Assembly: GCF_900102425.1 (NCBI RefSeq)
Contig: NZ_FNBT01000007.1
Location: 1 to 64,000, forward strand
Direction: 5' to 3'
DNA: 64,000 nt
DNA from: Blastococcus aurantiacus
GTDB taxonomy: Bacteria > Actinomycetota > Actinomycetes > Mycobacteriales > Geodermatophilaceae
Shown here: positions 1-7,096 of the stretch, one piece after another
How the letters are laid out: each line of letters opens with the position of its first letter
Position numbering within the stretch: the stretch's first letter is position 1
The notes under the pieces: model-generated
The model's database searches: none
What the model saw: only the letters and a program-made list of their open reading frames with translations
Told to the model about the DNA's origin: nothing
Program-made: the position numbers and the translations under genes

Positions 1-516
1 GCCGTCAGGATCGAGGCGGGCGAGGTAGTGCCCGACGACCTGCCGCAGCTCGGTGTGCGGACGGGTCGCGGCGACCCGGGCCAGCGCCGCGTCGATGGCG
101 GCGACGTCCACGTCCTGCGCCTCCGCTGAGGCCAGGTTCTCGGCCGAGGCGACCGGCGCGATCGTCGACACCGCCTCCGCGGTCACCGCACCGGCAGCAG
201 CCGCCGCGGCCAGCGACGGCAGCTGCTCCAGGGCACGGCCGTTGCGCACCAACCTGCTCGCCTCGCCCGGGGACAGCCGGTGGTGCCCGCGCAGCCACGC
301 CGACATCGACGCCTTGCCGTCGTGGTCCGCCGCCCCGGCCAGCTCGCACTGCCGCACCGTGCGCGCGACCTCGGCCGCCAGCCGGTTCGCCGCCGTCAGC
401 AACGGCCCGAGCCGTTCCAGCAGCGCCGGACCGAACAACCCCTCGATCCGCTCACCGGCGAGCGCGTCCAGAGCCTCGGTCAGCTCGTCCACGACACCTC
501 CCAGCGGTTCGATCAC
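1..516 (-). CDS. DUF222 / 13E12-repeat family protein (HNH endonuclease type), C-terminal part outside window
   Basis: The reverse strand reads without a stop from a GTG at 516 to the window edge (172 codons), starting V-I-E-P-L-G-G-V-V-D-E-L. It contains the typical DUF222 pattern: an N-terminal helix with ALAGERIEG, then LLTAANRLAAEVARTVRQ, a SMSAWLRGHHRLSPGEASRL segment and an Ala-rich helix ending in THTEL-like PHTELRQVVGHYLARLDPDG. In this family DUF222 is followed by an HNH nuclease domain, which would lie beyond the edge. These proteins are abundant multi-copy genes in actinobacteria and are often taken as mobile or selfish; their role is unproven. It lies directly upstream of, and divergent from, hisH. 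A TAGACT hexamer 8 nt upstream supports this start. Confidence 0.82.
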   Translation of the reverse strand, partial: MIEPLGGVVDELTEALDALAGERIEGLFGPALLERLGPLLTAANRLAAEVARTVRQCELAGAADHDGKASMSAWLRGHHRLSPGEASRLVRNGRALEQLPSLAAAAAAGAVTAEAVSTIAPVASAENLASAEAQDVDVAAIDAALARVAATRPHTELRQVVGHYLARLDPDG

Positions 517-524
517 GTGTTCGA

Positions 525-530
525 AGTCTA
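525..530 (-). promoter_or_regulatory. Candidate leaderless -10 hexamer for DUF222 gene
   Basis: TAGACT on the reverse strand ends 8 nt before the GTG at 516, the geometry expected if transcription starts at or next to the start codon. No clear -35 is visible. Confidence 0.45.
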
Positions 531-797
531 CCGGTTCCGTGGGTCGGTCGCAGCAAGAACCTGCAGGTCAGAAGACCGTCCACAGTTCGCACAACGGTGT
601 TGACCGGTGTCCCGACGCGCCGTTCGAGGGTGTGCGCGGCGCTTGTGCGGTGCTGCTCATGCTCCTCGGGTCCTGCAGTACCTCAGGAGCGCGAGCAACG
701 CCTGACCGGCGAGCGGGTAGGGGTGACGAGGCGGCGCGGGGTGGCGCCGCCCAGCTCACGTCGCGGGAATGACGGAAGAGGTCGCTGCGCTGGTCGG

Positions 798-803
798 TAG
801 CGT
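798..803 (+). promoter_or_regulatory. Candidate leaderless -10 hexamer for hisH
   Basis: TAGCGT followed by 7 nt and the GTG at 811. It argues that hisH begins its own transcript and that the true start is 811 rather than the upstream in-frame ATG at 769. The rest of the 517-797 interval shows no gene. Confidence 0.6.
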
Positions 804-810
804 GGCAGGC

Positions 811-1449
811 GTGAAGAAGGTGGCGGTCCTCGACTACGGGTCGGGCAATCTGCGCTCGGCAGAGCGCGCGCTGGCACGGGTGGGCGCCGACGTCACGGTG
901 ACCTCCGACGCGCAGACCGCCCTGGACGCCGACGGTCTCGTCGTCCCCGGGGTCGGCGCCTTCGCCGCGTGCATGGAGGGCCTCAAGGCCGTCGACGGCC
1001 CCCGGATCATCGGCCGCCGCCTCGCCGGCGGCCGGCCGGTGCTCGGCATCTGCGTCGGCATGCAGATCCTCTTCGACCGCGGCGTCGAGCACGGCCACGA
1101 CGCAGAGGGCTGCGGCGAGTGGCCGGGCGTCGTGGAGCAGTTGCAGGCCCCCGTCCTGCCGCACATGGGCTGGAACCAGGTCGACGTCGCCCCAGGCAGC
1201 GTGCTGTTCGACGGCATCGAGAACGAGCGCTTCTACTTCGTGCACTCCTACGGCGTGCGCGACTTCGTGCTCGGGCAGGGCGGCGGGCCCTCGCCGCTGC
1301 CGAAGCCGAAGGTGACCTGGGCCGAGCACGGCGACCGGTTCGTCGCCGGGGTCGAGAACACGGCGCTGTCGGCGACGCAGTTCCACCCCGAGAAGAGCGG
1401 TGACGCCGGCGCCCAGCTGCTCACGAACTGGCTCAACACGCTCGACTGA
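811..1449 (+). CDS. hisH: Imidazole glycerol phosphate synthase, glutaminase subunit HisH
   Basis: Class I glutamine amidotransferase that hydrolyses glutamine and channels ammonia to HisF, which makes imidazole glycerol phosphate and AICAR in histidine synthesis. The 212-residue protein starts [16 protein letters not shown] and has the nucleophile motif GICVGMQ (Cys81) and the catalytic pair in FHPEKS (His192, Glu194). The length is normal for the family. An in-frame ATG at 769 would add 14 residues, but the TAGCGT-7 nt-GTG arrangement favours 811. It is usually behind hisB; here a DUF222 gene sits upstream and the next his gene, hisA, is about 2.2 kb away beyond three reverse genes. Its stop abuts the stop of the converging methyltransferase gene. 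Confidence 0.96.
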   Translation: MKKVAVLDYGSGNLRSAERALARVGADVTVTSDAQTALDADGLVVPGVGAFAACMEGLKAVDGPRIIGRRLAGGRPVLGICVGMQILFDRGVEHGHDAEGCGEWPGVVEQLQAPVLPHMGWNQVDVAPGSVLFDGIENERFYFVHSYGVRDFVLGQGGGPSPLPKPKVTWAEHGDRFVAGVENTALSATQFHPEKSGDAGAQLLTNWLNTLD

Positions 1450-2154
1450 TCAGGGCCGGGAGAGCAGCCGGAGCGCCAGGAACCCGGGGCGCTGCGCGAG
1501 CTTGTCGTACTCCTCCGGCCAGCGGTCGCGCATGATCTCGGGCGCCCGGGGCTCGACGAGGCGCTGGATCACGAAGCCCGAGTCGGTGGCCGCCGCGCAC
1601 AGGTCCGACAGCGGTTCGCGCCAGTAGCGCACCTCGTGCCGACCAGTTGGCAGCGCCCAGGTATCGGTCTCCAGCGCGCGGTCGAAGTAGGAGCCGCCCT
1701 TGCGGACCCAGTCCGTCGTCGGGTGCTGCGTGGAGACCACGGCCGCGCCGCCCGGCCGCACCACGCGGTGGAACTCGGCGAAGGTGGCGTGCCGGTCCGC
1801 GACGTAGTGGATGGCGAGGGCGCACAGCACGACGTCGACGGAGTCCTCCGGATAGGGGAGCGGCGCGTCCAGCCGGGCGACGCGGATCTCGGCGCGGTCC
1901 CCGACCCGGGCCCGCGCGAGGTCGACCATCGCGGTGCTCGCGTCGAACCCGACCACCTCGGCGCCCCGGGCCAGCAGCTCCTCCGCGTAGAGCCCGGGGC
2001 CGCACCCGGCGTCGAGCACCCGGAGACCGGCGACGTCGCCGAGCAGCTCGAGCACCGCCGGCCGGTCGTAGTGGGCGTTGTAGGCGCCGTCCTCCGCGTG
2101 GGCGAGGAACTCGTCGGCCATGCGGTCGTACGGGCGCCACAGCTCGTCAGCCAC
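1450..2154 (-). CDS. Class I SAM-dependent methyltransferase
   Basis: A 234-residue cytosolic Rossmann-fold methyltransferase. The SAM motif VLDAGCGPGLYAEELL lies near residues 45-60, followed by the acidic VGFDAS strand, the DAPLPYPEDSVDVVLCALAIHYV region, and HRVVRPGGAAVVSTQHP, as in UbiE/COQ5-like Methyltransf_11 enzymes. The substrate cannot be told. It starts with GTG at 2154, supported by a TACGGT hexamer 6 nt upstream. It converges on hisH with no gap between the two stop codons and interrupts the his gene order. The N-formylglutamate-amidohydrolase-like gene is upstream on the same strand, but with its own leader of 36 nt, so coupling is not obvious. Confidence 0.85.
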   Translation of the reverse strand: MADELWRPYDRMADEFLAHAEDGAYNAHYDRPAVLELLGDVAGLRVLDAGCGPGLYAEELLARGAEVVGFDASTAMVDLARARVGDRAEIRVARLDAPLPYPEDSVDVVLCALAIHYVADRHATFAEFHRVVRPGGAAVVSTQHPTTDWVRKGGSYFDRALETDTWALPTGRHEVRYWREPLSDLCAAATDSGFVIQRLVEPRAPEIMRDRWPEEYDKLAQRPGFLALRLLSRP

Positions 2155-2160
2155 CGGGCG

Positions 2161-2166
2161 ACCGTA
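2161..2166 (-). promoter_or_regulatory. Candidate leaderless -10 hexamer for methyltransferase
   Basis: TACGGT on the reverse strand, 6 nt before the GTG at 2154. Confidence 0.5.
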
Positions 2167-2190
2167 GTCCGACGGGGATGGTGGAGGAGG

Positions 2191-2979
2191 TCAGCGCTCG
2201 CCGGAGGCCAGGGAACGGACGGCCGCCGCGATCCCCAGCCGCGTGGCGGTCCATCCCGCGGGGTCCCGCCGGGGCCGTGGGCGGTGGGCCTCGACGTCGG
2301 AGCTCCGCAGGTAGCGGCGTTGGTCCAGCTCGAGCTGGACGGCGTCGACGCGGTCATCGCCGGCCCAGCGCCGGACGATGTGGCCCCCGGTGAAGCGGAG
2401 GTTGCGGGCGACGGTGAACCCCTCGCGGAGCAGGGCCTGCTCCACGCGGTCGGTCGCAGCGGCGCCGGCGGTCGACCCGTGGCCGTCACCGAGAACCACG
2501 TCGACACCCAGCGGGACACCGAAGCTGTGCAGGTCCAGCAGCAGCACGCGCGGGTGCCGGCGCAACGCGGCGGCGACGGCACGGTCCAGAGCCCGGTGGT
2601 ACGGAGCGTGCGCCAGCTCGAGCCGCTCCTGCAGTTCCCGGGCGGTGAGGACCCGGTCGTAGAGCGGCACCCCGGCCGGGTCCTGCGCAGGGACGGCGGT
2701 GGACCAGAAGTCGCCGTGCAGGGGCTCGACCGGCGCCCGGTTCGGGTCGGCGACGAAGCGGCTCAGCCGGGCGATCACCGTGGGGACGGCGAGCTCCCCG
2801 GTCAGGTCGTAGAGCTCGGCGCTGTGCCAGTCGGACCAGAGGTCGGCCGCGGGGACGCGCAACCCCTCGGCGCAGGACCCGGGCAGCCGGGTGCCACCGT
2901 GCGGCACCGACAGGACGACCGCGGCAGCCGCGTCCAGGTGGGACGTCGCGACGGCTGGGACGTCGGAGAGGGCGGTCAC
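2191..2979 (-). CDS. N-formylglutamate amidohydrolase family protein
   Basis: A 262-residue protein of the FGase family (HutG-like amidohydrolases, which cleave N-formylglutamate late in some histidine degradation routes). Diagnostic segments are [14 protein letters not shown] near the N-terminus, [31 protein letters not shown] in the middle and GGHIVRRW plus [14 protein letters not shown] toward the end, the last resembling the metal-binding and substrate region of the family. The GTG start at 2979 overlaps the stop of the nitroreductase gene by four bases (GTGA), indicating translational coupling. Its position inside a broken his biosynthetic region is suggestive, but no other hut gene is present, so the true substrate is uncertain. 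Confidence 0.8.
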   Translation of the reverse strand: MTALSDVPAVATSHLDAAAAVVLSVPHGGTRLPGSCAEGLRVPAADLWSDWHSAELYDLTGELAVPTVIARLSRFVADPNRAPVEPLHGDFWSTAVPAQDPAGVPLYDRVLTARELQERLELAHAPYHRALDRAVAAALRRHPRVLLLDLHSFGVPLGVDVVLGDGHGSTAGAAATDRVEQALLREGFTVARNLRFTGGHIVRRWAGDDRVDAVQLELDQRRYLRSSDVEAHRPRPRRDPAGWTATRLGIAAAVRSLASGER

Positions 2980-3575
2980 CAGCGCCCGCGGTGCACGACC
3001 TCGTCGACGCCGCGCCGGCCACGGCGCAACGAGGGGGAGCGGCGGTCGCCGTCCCCGGGGTAGCCGATCGACAGGCAGCCGACCGGGCGGTACTCCCCGG
3101 GCACGCCGAACGATGCCCGGAGCGCTGCCACCTTGTCCCCGGGGACCCCGAAGAAGCAGGCACCGAGACCCTCGTCGACGGCGGTCAGGAGCATCAGGAG
3201 CGACGCCATCCCGGCGTCGACGTCCCAGTACGGCACCGGCCACCGCGACTCGTCCCGGTCGGCCCAGCCCTTGTCCGGCTCGGCGTAGCGGTCCAGATAG
3301 GCCTGCTTGTTCGAGAACGGCACGACCAGCAGGGGAGCCCGGCGCATCCGCGTGAGCCAGCCGTCGGGGGCGCCCGCGTCCGTGGTGGCCGACCAGAAGC
3401 GATCGCGCTCCTCGGCGGTCTCCAGCACCAGGAAGGCCCAGCCCTGGCTGAAGCCGGCCGACGGCGCCCGGATGGCGTGCGCCAGCAGTCGCTCCCGCAC
3501 GTCGGCGGGCACCGGCCGATCGGGGTCGTAGTCGCGCACCATGCGACGGCGGCGGACCACCTCTGCGAACTCCAC
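2976..3575 (-). CDS. Nitroreductase family protein (FMN-dependent)
   Basis: A 199-residue nitroreductase/BluB-like fold protein. The N-terminus [20 protein letters not shown] carries the Arg-rich FMN-binding segment; [19 protein letters not shown] follows, and the C-terminal half contains [16 protein letters not shown] and the [11 protein letters not shown] segment typical of the family. It is an oxidoreductase using FMN and NAD(P)H, substrate unknown. The GTG start at 3575 is preferred because no better start lies between it and hisA, with which it is divergent (51 bp apart). It is translationally coupled to the downstream N-formylglutamate-amidohydrolase-like gene by a GTGA overlap. Confidence 0.85.
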   Translation of the reverse strand: MEFAEVVRRRRMVRDYDPDRPVPADVRERLLAHAIRAPSAGFSQGWAFLVLETAEERDRFWSATTDAGAPDGWLTRMRRAPLLVVPFSNKQAYLDRYAEPDKGWADRDESRWPVPYWDVDAGMASLLMLLTAVDEGLGACFFGVPGDKVAALRASFGVPGEYRPVGCLSIGYPGDGDRRSPSLRRGRRGVDEVVHRGRW

Positions 3576-3581
3576 GCGGAC

Positions 3582-3587
3582 AGCCTG
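3582..3587 (-). promoter_or_regulatory. Candidate leaderless -10 hexamer for nitroreductase
   Basis: CAGGCT on the reverse strand, 6 nt before the GTG at 3575. Weaker than most in the window because the first base is C. Confidence 0.35.
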
Positions 3588-3613
3588 CCGCAGTGCTGCG
3601 ACGCCGCCGCTCC

Positions 3614-3619
3614 TAGGCT
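3614..3619 (+). promoter_or_regulatory. Candidate leaderless -10 hexamer for hisA
   Basis: TAGGCT, 7 nt before the GTG at 3627. It implies the hisA-ridA-hisF operon has its own leaderless transcript. Confidence 0.6.
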
Positions 3620-3626
3620 GGGCGCC

Positions 3627-4358
3627 GTGCCGAAGCTGCAGCTCCTCCCCGCCGTCGACGTCGCCGACGGACAGGCCGTCCGCCTCGTGCAGGGGGAGGC
3701 CGGCAGCGAGACCTCCTACGGCGACCCCCTCGAGGCCGCCCTCCAGTGGCAGCGGGACGGCGCCGAGTGGGTGCACCTCGTCGATCTCGACGCCGCCTTC
3801 GGCCGCGGCTCCAACCGCGAGCTGCTCGCCCGCGTCGTGGGCGAGCTGGACGTCGACGTCGAGCTCTCCGGCGGCATCCGGGACGACGAGTCGCTGGCCG
3901 CCGCGCTGGCCACCGGGTGCCGGAGGGTCAACCTCGGCACCGCCGCGCTGGAGTCCCCCGAGTGGTGCGCCCGCGCCATCGCCGAGCACGGCGACCGGAT
4001 CGCCGTCGGCCTCGACGTGCGGGGCACGCGCCTGGCCGCCCGCGGCTGGACGCAGGAGGGCGGCGAGCTCTACGAGACGCTCGCCCGCCTGGACGCCGAG
4101 GGGTGCGCCCGCTACGTCGTCACCGACATCACCAAGGACGGCACGCTCAAGGGTCCGAACCTGGAGCTGCTGCGCGAGGTGTGCGCCGCGACGCCGCGGC
4201 CGGTCGTCGCCTCCGGCGGCGTGAGCTCGCTGGACGACATCCGCGCGCTCGCCGGCCTCAGCACGGTCGGTGTCGAGGGCGCCATCGTCGGCAAGGCCCT
4301 GTACGCGGGCGCCTTCACGCTGCCGGAGGCGCTGCGGATCACGGAGGAGCTCGGATGA
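3627..4358 (+). CDS. hisA: HisA/PriA phosphoribosyl isomerase (probably bifunctional HisA-TrpF)
   Basis: A (beta/alpha)8 isomerase that converts ProFAR to PRFAR in histidine synthesis. The 243-residue product starts [20 protein letters not shown] with catalytic Asp11, and has the second acid in [14 protein letters not shown] (Asp167), phosphate loops SGGIRDD and [10 protein letters not shown]. In actinobacteria the enzyme is usually PriA, which also performs the TrpF step. The absence of any trpF among the trp genes of this window agrees with that, but sequence alone does not prove it. The GTG start is fixed by a TAGGCT hexamer 7 nt upstream. The stop overlaps the ridA start (ATGA). Confidence 0.95.
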   Translation: MPKLQLLPAVDVADGQAVRLVQGEAGSETSYGDPLEAALQWQRDGAEWVHLVDLDAAFGRGSNRELLARVVGELDVDVELSGGIRDDESLAAALATGCRRVNLGTAALESPEWCARAIAEHGDRIAVGLDVRGTRLAARGWTQEGGELYETLARLDAEGCARYVVTDITKDGTLKGPNLELLREVCAATPRPVVASGGVSSLDDIRALAGLSTVGVEGAIVGKALYAGAFTLPEALRITEELG

Positions 4359-4747
4359 GCGTCATCCGGATCGGGTCGGGGGCGCCCTGGGAGGCGGTCG
4401 TCGGTTACAGCCGGGTCGTCGTCCGCGGTGAGGCCGCATGGGTCAGCGGCACGACGGCCGTCGTCGACGGCGCGGTCGTGCACCCCGGGGACGCCGCCGC
4501 GCAGACCCGCCAGTGCCTCGCGACCATCGAGCAGTCCCTGGAACGGGCGGGGTTCACCCTGAACGACGTCGTCCGCACCCGCATGTTCGTCACCGACATC
4601 TCCCGCTGGGAGGAGGTCGGCCGGGCCCACGGCGAGGTGTTCGGCGACATCCGGCCGGCGACGACGATGGTGCAGGTGGCCGCGCTCATCGACCCGGCGA
4701 TGCTGGTGGAGATCGAGGCCGACGCGGTCCGGGGGGTGCCGGCATGA
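4355..4747 (+). CDS. RidA family protein between hisA and hisF
   Basis: A 130-residue RidA/YjgF/UK114 family protein. RidA trimers hydrolyse reactive enamines/imines made by PLP enzymes. Recognisable segments are [51 protein letters not shown] and [13 protein letters not shown] followed by [10 protein letters not shown]. The arginine of classical RidA, in a P-A-R-S context, is replaced by Thr103 (P-A-T-T here), so imine deaminase activity of the archetype is doubtful and it may belong to another Rid subgroup. It is tightly coupled: ATGA overlaps with both hisA and hisF. The role in histidine synthesis is unknown. Confidence 0.88.
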   Translation: MSVIRIGSGAPWEAVVGYSRVVVRGEAAWVSGTTAVVDGAVVHPGDAAAQTRQCLATIEQSLERAGFTLNDVVRTRMFVTDISRWEEVGRAHGEVFGDIRPATTMVQVAALIDPAMLVEIEADAVRGVPA

Positions 4748-5514
4748 GCCTCTCCGTGCGCGTCATCCCGTGCCTGGACGTCGACCAGGGCCGGGTGGTC
4801 AAGGGCGTCAACTTCGTCGACCTGCGCGACGCCGGTGACCCCGTGGAGATGGCCCGGGTCTACGACGCCGAGGGTGCCGACGAGCTGACCTTCCTCGACA
4901 TCAGCGCCAGCTCCGGTAACCGCGAGACCACCTACGACGTCGTGCGCCGGACCGCGGAGAGCGTCTTCATCCCGCTCACCGTCGGCGGCGGTGTGCGCGC
5001 GGTCGAGGACGTCGACAAGCTGCTGCGTGCCGGCGCGGACAAGGTCGGCGTGAACACGGCGGCGGTGGCGCGGCCCGAGCTCATCGCAGAGATCGCCCAC
5101 CGCTTCGGCAGCCAGGTGCTGGTGCTCTCCGTCGACGCCCGGCGGGTCCGCGACGGCGCGGTCACCGACTCGGGCTTCGAGATCACCACGCACGGCGGAC
5201 GCCGTGGCACCGGCCGGGACGCCGTCGAGTGGGTCGTCCAGGCGGCCGCGCTGGGCGTTGGGGAGGTGCTGCTCAACTCCATGGACGCCGACGGCACCCA
5301 GGCGGGGTTCGACACCGAGCTCATCCGCGCCGTGCGTCGCGAGGTGACCGTCCCGGTGATCGCCAGCGGGGGAGCGGGCCGCGTCGAGGACTTCCCGCCC
5401 GCGGTGGAGGCCGGCGCCGACGCCGTCCTCGCCGCCAGCGTCTTCCACTTCGGCAAGCTGCGGGTCGGCGACGTCAAGGCCGAGCTGGACCGCGCCGGCA
5501 TCCCGGTCCGCTAG
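4744..5514 (+). CDS. hisF: Imidazole glycerol phosphate synthase cyclase subunit HisF
   Basis: A 256-residue (beta/alpha)8 barrel that joins ammonia from HisH with PRFAR to give imidazole glycerol phosphate and AICAR. The N-terminus [21 protein letters not shown] includes catalytic Asp12, and Asp131 lies in VLSVDARR. Phosphate-binding segments [11 protein letters not shown] and [11 protein letters not shown] are intact. Its ATG overlaps the ridA stop. It is the last gene of the hisA-ridA-hisF unit; about 140 bp separate it from hen1. Confidence 0.96.
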   Translation: MSLSVRVIPCLDVDQGRVVKGVNFVDLRDAGDPVEMARVYDAEGADELTFLDISASSGNRETTYDVVRRTAESVFIPLTVGGGVRAVEDVDKLLRAGADKVGVNTAAVARPELIAEIAHRFGSQVLVLSVDARRVRDGAVTDSGFEITTHGGRRGTGRDAVEWVVQAAALGVGEVLLNSMDADGTQAGFDTELIRAVRREVTVPVIASGGAGRVEDFPPAVEAGADAVLAASVFHFGKLRVGDVKAELDRAGIPVR

Positions 5515-5536
5515 GGGTCGGTCGGCCGGGGAGAGG

Positions 5537-5565
5537 GGTGGGCGCCCCGAGCACTGGAGCCCACC
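5537..5565 (+). terminator. Weak hairpin after hisF
   Basis: Arms GGTGGGC (5537-5543) and GCCCACC (5559-5565) with a 15-nt loop and no U tract. It could end the his transcript, but the stem is short. Confidence 0.3.
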
Positions 5566-5656
5566 GTGCACCTGCAGCGGATCAGGCTCGTGCGGGAGCA
5601 GGCGGCGCGCCGGTGAACCCGCTGGACGTCGTGCCGCCGGATCCGGACACTGAGCC

Positions 5657-7096
5657 GTGCTCCTGACCCTGTCGACCACCCATCGGCCCGCCACCGACCT
5701 CGGCTTCCTCCTGCACAAAAACCCCGATCGACCTCAGGCGGTCGACGTCTCCTCAGGCCGGGTGCACGTGTTCTACCCAGAGGCGAGCGACGAGCGGTGC
5801 ACGGTCGCGCTGCTGCTCGAGGTCGACCCGATCGCCCTCGTCCGCGGCGCGCGGGGTACGTCGGCGGACGGGTTCAGCCTCGGCCAGCACGTCAACGACC
5901 GTCCCTACGCCGCGTCCAGCCTGCTCGCGGTCGCGCTCGGCAAGGTCTTCGCCAGCGCCCGGCGCGGGACCAGCAAGGAACGGCCCGATCTCGTGGGGGT
6001 GGCGCTGCCGCTCGAGATCCGTCTGCCCGCCCTGTCCTGCCGCGGCGGCGCCGGCATGGCCGAGCGGTTCTTCGCCCCGTTGGGGTGGACGGTCGAGGCC
6101 CGTCCGGTGCCCCTCGACGAGACATTTCCCGAGTGGGGCGACTCCCGCTACATCGAGCTCCGGCTCACCGGGACGCAGCGCCTGGCCGATGCCATCAATC
6201 ATCTCTACGTCGGGCTCCCTGTGCTCGACGACGCCAAGCACTACTGGGTCAGCAGCGACGAGATCGACAAGCTGTTGCGCGCAGGGGAGGGCTGGCTGGG
6301 CACGCATCCTGACCGCGACATGATCACCCGCCGGTACCTGGCGCACCGGGTCTCCTTCGCCCGGCAGGCGATGGCCCGCCTGGCCGAAGTGGACGACCTG
6401 GACCCGGACACCCTGGACGACGCCGTGGCGCCGACGGGCGGCGCCGACGAGCGGGAGCAGCCACCGGTGCCGTTGGTCGTGCAGCGCCATGGCGCGGTCG
6501 TCGCAGAGCTGCGCGCGTCCGGAGCCACGCGGGTGCTGGACCTGGGCTGCGGGAACGGCGCCCTGGTGCAGACCCTCCTCGAGGAGAGCGCGCTCATCGA
6601 GATCGTCGGCGTCGACGTGAGCGCCCGGGCGCTGGAGGTCGCCGCCCGTCGGCTGCACCTGGACCGGATGCCCGAGCGCCAGCGCGCCCGCCTGTCCCTC
6701 CTGCAGGGATCGCTCACGTGCGCCGACGGACGGCTGCGCGGCTACGACGCGGCGGTCCTCATGGAGGTGGTCGAGCACCTCGACCCCGATCGGTTGCCTG
6801 CCCTCGAGCGCACGGTCTTCGCCGACGCCGCTCCCGGCACCGTCATCGTCACGACGCCGAACGTGGAGCACAACGTGCGCTACCCGGCACTCCTGCCCGG
6901 CGGCCTGCGGCACCGGGACCACCGCTTCGAGTGGACAAGGTCCGAGTTCGCCCAGTGGGCGACCGGTGTCGCGGGCCGACACGGGTACGTCGTCCGGATC
7001 GACGGGATCGGCACGGATGATCCGGAGTTCGGTCCCCCCACGCAGATGGCCGTGTTCACGCGCCGTGTCGGAAGCGTGAGCGAGGTGGCGGCATGA
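5657..7096 (+). CDS. hen1: Hen1, 3'-terminal RNA ribose 2'-O-methyltransferase
   Basis: Bacterial Hen1 methylates the 2'-OH at the 3' end of cleaved RNA so that the repaired junction resists being cut again. The 479-residue protein has the bacterial-specific N-terminal half (LLTLSTTHRPATDLGFLLHK, TVALLLEVDPIALVRG), which supports RNA ligation by Pnkp, and a C-terminal methyltransferase. SAM motif VLDLGCGNG spans residues 293-301. The metal-binding signature MEVVEH (Glu370, Glu373, His374) and the later HRDHRFEW histidines match known Hen1 enzymes. The GTG start at 5657 gives the usual MLLTLSTT beginning. Its stop overlaps the pnkp ATG (ATGA), giving the known two-gene RNA-repair cassette. Confidence 0.93.
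   Translation: MLLTLSTTHRPATDLGFLLHKNPDRPQAVDVSSGRVHVFYPEASDERCTVALLLEVDPIALVRGARGTSADGFSLGQHVNDRPYAASSLLAVALGKVFASARRGTSKERPDLVGVALPLEIRLPALSCRGGAGMAERFFAPLGWTVEARPVPLDETFPEWGDSRYIELRLTGTQRLADAINHLYVGLPVLDDAKHYWVSSDEIDKLLRAGEGWLGTHPDRDMITRRYLAHRVSFARQAMARLAEVDDLDPDTLDDAVAPTGGADEREQPPVPLVVQRHGAVVAELRASGATRVLDLGCGNGALVQTLLEESALIEIVGVDVSARALEVAARRLHLDRMPERQRARLSLLQGSLTCADGRLRGYDAAVLMEVVEHLDPDRLPALERTVFADAAPGTVIVTTPNVEHNVRYPALLPGGLRHRDHRFEWTRSEFAQWATGVAGRHGYVVRIDGIGTDDPEFGPPTQMAVFTRRVGSVSEVAA

Noticed and set aside
769..810. hisH start at the upstream ATG (769)
   Set aside because: TAGCGT 7 nt before GTG 811 and the normal HisH length favour 811.
5565..5615. 16-codon ORF before hen1 (VHLQRIRLVREQAARR)
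   Set aside because: No RBS, no family, no coupling; short frames like this are frequent in GC-rich DNA.
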